Below the pieces are notes generated by a model that saw nothing but the letters and a program-made list of their open reading frames with translations, was not told the DNA's origin and did no database searches. From NCBI GenBank assembly GCA_035293565.1, contig DATGMP010000042.1, forward strand, positions 7,351 to 71,350: 64,000 nt of DNA, read 5' to 3'. The DNA comes from DATGMP01 sp035293565. GTDB taxonomy: Bacteria > Pseudomonadota > Alphaproteobacteria > BOG-932 > Roseiterribacteraceae. Below, piece by piece: positions 7,251-14,297 of this stretch; position 1 is the first letter of the stretch, and each line of letters begins with the position of its first letter. The translations under genes and the position numbers were made by a program.

Positions 7251-9446
7251 TCAGAGCTCGTAGCGCAGATCGATTCCGAAAGTGCGGGGCTGGCTCCCGA
7301 AGCCGATCGGCTGCCCCAGCACGGCGACGGAATACGGGACATAAATCTCGTTGCCGAGGTTGAGCCCGTAAAGCGACGCCGACCATCGCCGATCGGGCGA
7401 TTTGAAGGTCAGCCACGCATTCCAGAGATCGATCCACCCGTGTCCATATGCCGGGCTGTTCATGTCTTCGTAAAAGGAATGGCCTTCGAACGTATATTCG
7501 ACCCGCGGCGTTATCGACCCGATGCCCGGTAGATCGATCCGGTATTCGCCGGTGAGCGCGCCCTTCCACCGCGGAGCGCGGATTAGATATTTGCCGGAAT
7601 TGTCCACCCGAACATTGCCGAGCATATAGACGAAGTTCGAGTACTGGGCTTGCAGCCGCCCGACGCCGGCGGTGAGTTCCGCTTCCGGCGCGGGCTTGTA
7701 GGCGGCCTCGACCTCCGCCCCATCAATGCTGGCGGATCCCGCGTTCTTGATGCTGATGAATCCGAATTCGTCGGGGATGCGGACCTGCAGATTGGTGAAA
7801 TCCTCGTGGAAGAGGCTGAGATCGATGCGGAGCCGCCGGTCGAGCAGGTCGGCCTTGACGCCAGCCTCATAGGCCCAAACATCCTCCGGTTGGAAAGAAT
7901 CCGGCGCCCGCGCGGTCGGCGGCAGAAAGTCATATCCCGCGAAGCCCCCGCTCTTGAAGCCGCGCCCGATGGAGACATACGTCATGACCGTCGGATCGAA
8001 ACGATACTCGGCCGTGAATTTGGGTGTGAACGCGTCGTTCGAGAGGTGCGAGAGCGATTGCAGGACGGTAGCGAAGATCGGGAAGCCGGCGCCCCGCTGA
8101 TAGAAGGTGAAGGCCTTCTCCTCGTAGGTGTATCGCAGCCCCGCGCTCAACGAGAGTTGCTCAACCGGAAACCAGGTCACGGTGCCGAATCCGGCATAGG
8201 AATTCGTCTCGTTGCGGCTGGCGAGCACCAACGTCGCCAATCCTGGGCCAGGATCGAAGGGTAGAAGGGCCAAAGAATTCGCGTGCTCGCGGTAGAGGGA
8301 GGCACCGACGATCCAGGAGATCGTCTGCTGCGTCGGCGACGCAAGGCGTATCTCCTCGCTAATCTGGTTCTGACGTTCCGCGATCGGGATGCTCTTGAGA
8401 ATATCGGCGGCCGTGCCGTCTTGGTCGAGGTAGTCGTCGACATAGGCGCGACGGAACGCGCTGACCGACGTCAGGTGGCTCCAGTCGAGATCGAGATCGA
8501 CGGTGGCGCTGATACCCCAATTACGACGGATCTCGCTGCCGTCGTAATTGTCGTCGACGCTGAGCAAATTCTGATTGGATTCGCTGATGAGCTTGGGATC
8601 AAGGCCGGCAGCGAAGCGGTCCGCATCCGCTGCGAGATTGATCGTGAGCTCGTCCGAGGGCGTCAGCACGACCTTTGCAGTTGCCGTCAGCCCGTTCTGA
8701 TTGCCCGCGGGGCTGCCATCGAACCGGTTGGTCGCATAGCCGCCGATATGATGCTCGGAAAAGCTCACCTGAGCCGCGATCTTACCCTGCACGAGCGGTC
8801 CACCCAGAAGGACTCGCGCAAGCCGCTCGCCGAGATTGCCGAAGCGAGTCTCGGCGATGGCCTCGAAATCGTCGGATGGCGTCCGCGTGATTATGTTGAT
8901 GGCGCCGCCGGTCGCGTTGCGGCCATAAAGCGTTCCTTGCGGCCCCTTCAGCACTTCGATGCGCTGAACATCGAGCGTATCGAACAGATCGGAATAGGAG
9001 CGGCCCAGATAGACGCCGTCGAGATAGACCGCGACCGGGTCGTCCGCGCCGACACCCAACGGATTCTGACCGATGCCGCGGATCGAGATCGGATTGTCGC
9101 CGAATGCCGCATAGCCGCCGATCACCAAGCCCGGGGTCAAGGCTGCGATATCACGCAGATCGTCGATCTGGCTGGCCTGAAGCTGGGGCGCGCCGAACAC
9201 AGTGATGGAGGATGGCGTCTCCTGCACCGTCGAGGGTCGCCGTTCGGCCGTGATCACGATCTCCTCCAGCCGCGCGCTCGGCTGGGCCGTTGCAGGAACG
9301 CGCACGGACATTGGGAGCAGGATTGCAACGAGAAGCGGAACGGCTCTCGCGGACTGATAAAATACTCTTGCGATCACCGTCGATGTTATCGGCTTATTGT
9401 GGCGAAGCTTTCGTTCAAATCTATTGAGCCGGCCGACTGAATACAA
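7251..9446 (-). CDS. TonB-dependent outer-membrane receptor
   Basis: About 731 residues: signal segment (AVPLLVAILLPMSVRVPATA), TonB-box-like LEEIVITAERR, plug domain with RIEVLKGPQGTLYGRNATGG, and a long beta-barrel ending in an aromatic-rich strand (FGIDLRYEL). It is predicted to import a specific ligand with energy from TonB-ExbBD. The start is uncertain: the open frame begins with a TTG at 9446, but a GTG at 9377 would give a more normal signal peptide. The gene is the third of a minus-strand set after an aldo/keto reductase and an SDR, with short gaps. The ligand is not deducible; sphingomonad-type receptors of this length often take up hydrophobic organic compounds. Confidence 0.92.
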   Translation of the reverse strand: MYSVGRLNRFERKLRHNKPITSTVIARVFYQSARAVPLLVAILLPMSVRVPATAQPSARLEEIVITAERRPSTVQETPSSITVFGAPQLQASQIDDLRDIAALTPGLVIGGYAAFGDNPISIRGIGQNPLGVGADDPVAVYLDGVYLGRSYSDLFDTLDVQRIEVLKGPQGTLYGRNATGGAINIITRTPSDDFEAIAETRFGNLGERLARVLLGGPLVQGKIAAQVSFSEHHIGGYATNRFDGSPAGNQNGLTATAKVVLTPSDELTINLAADADRFAAGLDPKLISESNQNLLSVDDNYDGSEIRRNWGISATVDLDLDWSHLTSVSAFRRAYVDDYLDQDGTAADILKSIPIAERQNQISEEIRLASPTQQTISWIVGASLYREHANSLALLPFDPGPGLATLVLASRNETNSYAGFGTVTWFPVEQLSLSAGLRYTYEEKAFTFYQRGAGFPIFATVLQSLSHLSNDAFTPKFTAEYRFDPTVMTYVSIGRGFKSGGFAGYDFLPPTARAPDSFQPEDVWAYEAGVKADLLDRRLRIDLSLFHEDFTNLQVRIPDEFGFISIKNAGSASIDGAEVEAAYKPAPEAELTAGVGRLQAQYSNFVYMLGNVRVDNSGKYLIRAPRWKGALTGEYRIDLPGIGSITPRVEYTFEGHSFYEDMNSPAYGHGWIDLWNAWLTFKSPDRRWSASLYGLNLGNEIYVPYSVAVLGQPIGFGSQPRTFGIDLRYEL

Positions 9447-9472
9447 TTACAAACTGCGCTTTGCCATCCTGT

Positions 9473-10258
9473 TTATCGTTCGACCTGAAGGATGCCCTCG
9501 GTAATGTGCGGCAAGGTTCCGCCGCCGTCGATCACGAGCGTATGGCCGGTGATATATGAGCCGTCGTCTGAGGCGAGAAAAAGCATTCCCTTCGCCACGT
9601 CTTCCGGAGAGCCGAGACGGCCAAGCGGCACCAGCCTTCTCGCCTTCTCGAGCGTGTCCGAAGAAAGATGGTCGCCGCTCATTTCGGTGACGGTGATTCC
9701 GGGTCCGATTTCGTTCACCGTAATTTTATGGGGCGCAAGCTCGATCGCGACGCTCCTCACAAAGCCGTTGATCGCCATCTTCGTCGCAATATAGACGCTG
9801 AGCTTCGAGACCGCGGTCCGCCGCGCGGGCGTCGTCGTCATGATGATGCGGCCGCCATGGCTAGCCTTCTTCAAGGACGGGAGCGCGGCGCGCGTGAGCC
9901 AATAGCAGGCCTTGAGATTGACCGCGATCGCCTTGTCGAGATCGGTGTCCTCAATCTCATCAACCGCGCCGGGCGCAAGATAGGCGGCGTTATGGATCAC
10001 GATGTCGAGCGCGCCGTACAGCCGCTCGGTTTCGCGGACCATCGTCAGCACATCGTCCTTGATTCCGGCGTCGCCGGCGACATAGCTCGCCTCACCGCCG
10101 GCGGCGCGAATCTCCTCGACGACCTTGCGGCCATTTTCGGCCGTGCGCATCGTGACGACCACTTTGGCGCCTTCGGCGGCGAAACGCTTGGCGGTCGCCT
10201 TGCCGATACCGGTCCCGGCGCCGACGATCAGCGCCACGCGCCCTTCGAGCCTGCCCAT
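9473..10258 (-). CDS. SDR family oxidoreductase
   Basis: A 261-residue classical SDR with cofactor loop VGAGTGIG, an HNAA segment in place of NNAG, and YIATK active site. The residue 13 before the Tyr, normally Ser, is Thr (MTTTPARR), a conservative but notable change. The C-terminal region GHTLVIDGGG is standard. GGGAGG lies before the ATG. It sits between the aldo/keto reductase (22-base gap) and the TonB receptor, so it likely oxidises or reduces a compound brought in by that receptor. Confidence 0.92.
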   Translation of the reverse strand: MGRLEGRVALIVGAGTGIGKATAKRFAAEGAKVVVTMRTAENGRKVVEEIRAAGGEASYVAGDAGIKDDVLTMVRETERLYGALDIVIHNAAYLAPGAVDEIEDTDLDKAIAVNLKACYWLTRAALPSLKKASHGGRIIMTTTPARRTAVSKLSVYIATKMAINGFVRSVAIELAPHKITVNEIGPGITVTEMSGDHLSSDTLEKARRLVPLGRLGSPEDVAKGMLFLASDDGSYITGHTLVIDGGGTLPHITEGILQVER

Positions 10259-10280
10259 TCGTCCTCCCTGCCGTCGCTCG

Positions 10281-11330
10281 TTATTTGCGGCCGATACGCC
10301 TCAAGCGGTGATTGTCGAGGAGTTCGGCATTGCCGCGACCGAAGGCCATGTCCTTGATGAATTGCTGACCATACATGGCGTAGGGGAAGCCTTGCTCGAT
10401 CGCCGTCGCTTCGTCCAGCGCCTTCAGATGGGCGGGATCGAGCGTGAGATCGAGACAGCCCAGATTGTCGTTCACCTGCGCCGCGCTGCGCCCGGCGATG
10501 ATCGGGATGATTCCGGCCTCCGGCCGAAGCTGGCGGATCGCGGCCAGGGCCACCTGGGCGGGCGTCCGGCCGATCTCGCGCGCGATGCCTACCACCTGGC
10601 GCGCGATCTCGAGGCTGCGGGCAGGGATGTGCTCGCGCTGCATCCGGGTGGCCTCGTTGGCGCCGGGATCGAGGAATTTGCCGGTCAGCACGCCCTGCGC
10701 CAAGGGCGACCAGGCGGTCACACCCATGTCGAGTTCCTCGGCCATCGGGATCAGCTCCCGTTCAGCGGTGCGCTCGGTCAGGCTGTACTCGACCTGCATA
10801 CCGATGAAGGGCGACCAGCCGCGCAGATCGGCCAGCATATTGGCCCGCGCGATCTGCCAGGCCGGCACGTCGGACACGGCGACATAGAGCACCTTGCCGG
10901 CGCGGACCAGATCATCCAGCCCGCGCATGATCTCCTCGACGGGCGTCGTGTAATCCCAGAAATGGAGCAGGTAGAGATCGATGTAGTCAGTGCCGAGCCG
11001 ACGCAGAGAATCTTCGACGCAATGCCGCATGTTCTTGCGGCTGTTGCCGGACTTGGAGATGTCGGTGCCGGTATGCGGCGTATATTTGGTCGCGACCACG
11101 AAATGATCGCGATCGGCGCGGACGAACTCGCCGACCAGCCGCTCGCTGGCACCCTCGGTATAGACATGCGCCGTATCGATAAAGTTGCCGCCGGCCTCGG
11201 CAAAGGCGTCGAACATCGCCCGGCTCTCGTCGCGATTGGCGCCCCAGCCCCAATCCTCGCCGAAGGTCATGGCGCCGAGGCAGAGCTCGGAAACCCGCAA
11301 GCCCGATTTGCCGTGCAGCCTGTAGCGCAT
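10281..11330 (-). CDS. aldo/keto reductase
   Basis: A 349-residue AKR beginning MRYRLHGKSGLRVSELCLG. The catalytic tetrad is visible: Asp and Tyr in FIDTAHVYTEG, Lys in VVATKYTPHTG and His in YLLHFWDYT. The family reduces carbonyls with NADPH in the cytoplasm. The frame stays open a further 236 codons upstream, but that part runs antisense into the sulfatase gene and is discarded. First gene of the AKR-SDR-TonB-receptor set, divergent from the sulfatase at 11463. Confidence 0.93.
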   Translation of the reverse strand: MRYRLHGKSGLRVSELCLGAMTFGEDWGWGANRDESRAMFDAFAEAGGNFIDTAHVYTEGASERLVGEFVRADRDHFVVATKYTPHTGTDISKSGNSRKNMRHCVEDSLRRLGTDYIDLYLLHFWDYTTPVEEIMRGLDDLVRAGKVLYVAVSDVPAWQIARANMLADLRGWSPFIGMQVEYSLTERTAERELIPMAEELDMGVTAWSPLAQGVLTGKFLDPGANEATRMQREHIPARSLEIARQVVGIAREIGRTPAQVALAAIRQLRPEAGIIPIIAGRSAAQVNDNLGCLDLTLDPAHLKALDEATAIEQGFPYAMYGQQFIKDMAFGRGNAELLDNHRLRRIGRK

Positions 11331-11462
11331 GGGACAGTACCTTTCGATCCTCCTGGTTGGGCCGGCATTGTCCGGGCAATCGGGCGCCAAATCAATCGGC
11401 CCGACTTCCGGCTTCACACCTGAGCGGATAAAGTCGAACAGCTCGAAGATGGGAGGGTGGTC

Positions 11463-13187
11463 ATGAGCGCGCGAAGCTCGGCCTGTCTCCTTTGGGCGAT
11501 CGCCCTTGTCGCGATGACCGGCACAGCGTATGGCCGAGCGCGCGACGGCGCCTGCGCCCAGATCATGCGGGCCTGCAAGGCGGCCGGTTTCGAGCAGGGC
11601 GCGGCCAAATCCGGCAACGGCCTCAAGGTCGATTGCCTCGACCCGATCATGAACGGCACGCCCCAACCCCGGCACGCTTCGCGTCCCCTGCCGCACGTCG
11701 ATGCCGGCCTCGCGGCGGCCTGCAGGACCCAGGGGCTGGAGAATCAGGCGCCGATCACGGAGCGGGCGCCGGTCATCGTGCCGCCTTCTCGCCCGGCGCC
11801 GCCGGGCAGCCCCAACATCGTCTTCGTGCTGACCGACGATTTGTCGATGAACCTGCTGCAATTCATGCCTCATGTGCAGAGGATGCAGAAGGAGGGCATG
11901 ACCTTTGCCAATTACTTCGTCACCGACTCGCTCTGCTGTCCCTCGCGCACCTCGATCTTCACCGGGCGCTTTCCGCACGATTCCGGAGTCTTCAAGAATA
12001 CCGGCGAGGATGGCGGCTACGCCGGCTTCATCAATCACGGCAATGAGGGGCTGACCTTCGCGGTGGCGCTCGCCTCAGGCGGTTACAAGACCGCGATGCT
12101 CGGCAAGTATCTGAACGGCTACGAGCCGCCCAAGCATCCGGTGGGGGCCGGATGGGGCTATTGGGCGGTCGGCGGCAGCACGGGCTACGCCCAGTTCAAT
12201 TACAATCTGAGCGAGGATGGCAAGGTCGTGCGCTACGGCTACGATCCGGCGGACTATCTGACCGACATAGTGTCGGAGCACGGTGTCAAATTCATCCAGC
12301 GCGAGGCCGGCAAGCCCTTTTTCATCGAGATCGCGACCTATGCGCCGCACGCACCCTATATTCCAGCGCCGCGCGACGCCGACGCCTTCCCGGGCTTGCG
12401 CGCGCCGCGGGGGCCGGCGTTCGACGCCATGCCCGAGCGCGACACGCCGCCCTGGCTCGCGCGCATGGCGCCGCTCTCCGACGACGACAAAGCCAAGATC
12501 GATCGAGCGTTCCGCATGCGCGCACAGTCTGTGCTTTCCGTCGACAAGATGATCGGCGATCTCCAGGCCGCGCTTGCCCGAACCGGTCAGGACCGGAACA
12601 CCTACTTCGTCTTCAGCTCAGACAATGGCTACCATATGGGCGAATATCGCTTGATGCCGGGCAAGATGACGGCCTTCGATACCGACATCCACGTGCCGCT
12701 GATTATCACCGGCCCCGGCGTTCCCGCGGGCCGCGTCGTCAACGAGATCGTCGAGAACATCGATCTCTGCTCGACCTTCAGCGAGCTTGCCGGCGCGGCA
12801 CCGCCCCGAACTGTCGACGGCCACAGCCTCGTACCGCTTCTGCATGGCCAGCCGGTGACGGAATGGCGGTCGGCCGCACTGATCGAGCATCACGGGCCGC
12901 ATGAGGATCCAAACGATCCGGACGCGCCCGAGCCGCGCTCCGGCAATCCGCCGAGCTACGAGGCGATCCGGATGCCGGATGCCGTCTATGTCGAATATGA
13001 CGACGGCACCAAGGAGTATCACGACCTCGCGACCGATCCGGACGAACTCCACAACAGCTACGCGTCGCTTCCGCCAGCCCGTAAGGCATCCCTCAGACAG
13101 GCGGTCGAGGCGATGCGCGACTGCCACGATGCCGCGCGCTGCTGGGCGGCATCGTCGCCGATGCGCACGGCGTCAGGCGTCAAGTGA
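11463..13187 (+). CDS. exported type I sulfatase with Cys-rich N-terminal extension
   Basis: A 574-residue protein with a signal peptide (1-24). Residues 25-115 form an extension with a cysteine pattern (CAQIMRACKAAGF ... DCLDPIMNG ... ACRTQG) that precedes the sulfatase fold. The catalytic signature LCCPSRTSIFTGR gives C-x-P-S-R with Cys158 as the residue to become formylglycine; Asp125-Asp126 of LTDD bind Ca. The enzyme would cleave sulfate esters in the periplasm or outside. Start ATG 11463 follows GGGAGGG. It is divergent from an AKR-SDR-TonB-receptor operon and convergent with an SDR. No formylglycine-generating enzyme gene is in the window. Confidence 0.93.
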   Translation: MSARSSACLLWAIALVAMTGTAYGRARDGACAQIMRACKAAGFEQGAAKSGNGLKVDCLDPIMNGTPQPRHASRPLPHVDAGLAAACRTQGLENQAPITERAPVIVPPSRPAPPGSPNIVFVLTDDLSMNLLQFMPHVQRMQKEGMTFANYFVTDSLCCPSRTSIFTGRFPHDSGVFKNTGEDGGYAGFINHGNEGLTFAVALASGGYKTAMLGKYLNGYEPPKHPVGAGWGYWAVGGSTGYAQFNYNLSEDGKVVRYGYDPADYLTDIVSEHGVKFIQREAGKPFFIEIATYAPHAPYIPAPRDADAFPGLRAPRGPAFDAMPERDTPPWLARMAPLSDDDKAKIDRAFRMRAQSVLSVDKMIGDLQAALARTGQDRNTYFVFSSDNGYHMGEYRLMPGKMTAFDTDIHVPLIITGPGVPAGRVVNEIVENIDLCSTFSELAGAAPPRTVDGHSLVPLLHGQPVTEWRSAALIEHHGPHEDPNDPDAPEPRSGNPPSYEAIRMPDAVYVEYDDGTKEYHDLATDPDELHNSYASLPPARKASLRQAVEAMRDCHDAARCWAASSPMRTASGVK

Positions 13188-13196
13188 CGCTCGGCT

Positions 13197-13967
13197 TCAG
13201 CTGTGAACGCCGCCGTCGACGCGGACGATCTCGCCATTCATGAAACGGCCATCCTCGGACGCCAGCATCGCGATCACGCCGGCGACATCCTCCGGTCGCC
13301 CGAACTGATGGTCGGGCCGGGACAAGTGGATGAACAGACTCATGTCGACACCCTGCGGGAAACCCGCGGGAGTGCCCGCCACCATCGGCGTCGCGATGCC
13401 GCCCGGCGCGATTGCATTCACCCGCACGCCGCGCTGCATGTATTCCCAGGCGAGCGCATGCGTCATGGCGGCGATGCCGCCTTTGCTTGCCGAATAGGCC
13501 GCCATATAAGGATGGCCGAAGAAGGCCGACGTCGAGGCCGCGTTGACGATGTTTCCCTTCGTCTCGAGCAGGTGCGGCAGAGCCTCTCGGCAAAAGAGGA
13601 AGGTGCCAAGCAGATTGACCCGAAGAATGTCCATGAAATGCTCGGCGGAGGTCTCGGTCGTATGGCTCGAGCGGAGAATGCCCGCCATATTGATCAGCGA
13701 ATCCAGCCGCCCGGCCTTGGCCACGAAGTCACCGACCACGCGACGCACCTCGACTTCCTCCGAAACCGAAGCCGTGACCGTGGAAGCGGCGCCATCATGA
13801 GCTGCCGTGCTGCGCGCCGCGGCGGCCGTCTCCTCGAGGCCTGCCGCATTCACATCGACTCCGAGCGCCGTAGCCCCCTCGGAAACCAGCCTGATAAAAG
13901 CGGCACGACCGATACCCGATGCAGCGCCTGTCACGATGACCGCTTTGCCCTCGAAACGCCCGGCCAA
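13197..13967 (-). CDS. SDR family oxidoreductase
   Basis: A 256-residue classical SDR: cofactor loop TGAASGIG, Ser in NAASTSAF, YSASK pair, and C-terminal MNGEIVRVDGG. The start is a TTG at 13967 preceded by GGAGGG at good spacing; no ATG in frame fits. It is convergent with the sulfatase (9-base gap) and divergent from the TonB-OmpA fusion gene across a 330-base intergenic region. The substrate is unknown. Confidence 0.9.
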   Translation of the reverse strand: MAGRFEGKAVIVTGAASGIGRAAFIRLVSEGATALGVDVNAAGLEETAAAARSTAAHDGAASTVTASVSEEVEVRRVVGDFVAKAGRLDSLINMAGILRSSHTTETSAEHFMDILRVNLLGTFLFCREALPHLLETKGNIVNAASTSAFFGHPYMAAYSASKGGIAAMTHALAWEYMQRGVRVNAIAPGGIATPMVAGTPAGFPQGVDMSLFIHLSRPDHQFGRPEDVAGVIAMLASEDGRFMNGEIVRVDGGVHS

Positions 13968-14297
13968 TTGTCCCTCCGAAATGTCGTCCGCGACGAACTG
14001 CGATCCTGGACGCCGCCGCCGCCGGCCGCAACAGCGCGTTGAGCGTCACAAAGGCACTTGACCGTTTCGTTTTCTTGGTATGAACATTGCGCGATCGCTG
14101 AACCGAGCGGCTCTATAGCGTCTCCGCCATAGGCCGCAGGAAACGTACGCTACCGTCTCATTTTCTCTAATATCTACATTGCAACAAGTCACTCGGGCCT
14201 TTAACGTCACGCCCCGGTAAATCGGAGCACAACCTGTTAGAGTGCTTCGCGAAGAGCGGACCGGTAAGCCGGCCGCCGAACGAGGTAGGGAGGAATT
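13968..14297. other. divergent intergenic region, 330 bases
   Basis: This stretch separates a minus-strand SDR from the plus-strand TonB-OmpA receptor. It is less GC-rich than the genes, particularly 14055-14200. TTGACC at 14058 followed by TATGAA at 14079 resembles a promoter but the spacer is only 15 bases, so I do not call it. AGGGAGGAATT at its right end is the ribosome site for 14298. I see no gene, RNA or clear operator. Confidence 0.5.

Noticed and set aside
8283..9440. 385-codon plus-strand frame
   Set aside because: Antisense to the TonB receptor plug and barrel; no domain.
11331..12038. Upstream extension of the aldo/keto reductase frame (585 codons in all)
   Set aside because: It runs antisense through the sulfatase start; the family N-terminus begins at 11330.
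14058..14084. TTGACC ... TATGAA promoter-like pair upstream of the TonB-OmpA gene
   Set aside because: The spacer is 15 bases, too short for a confident sigma-70 promoter, and no other support exists.
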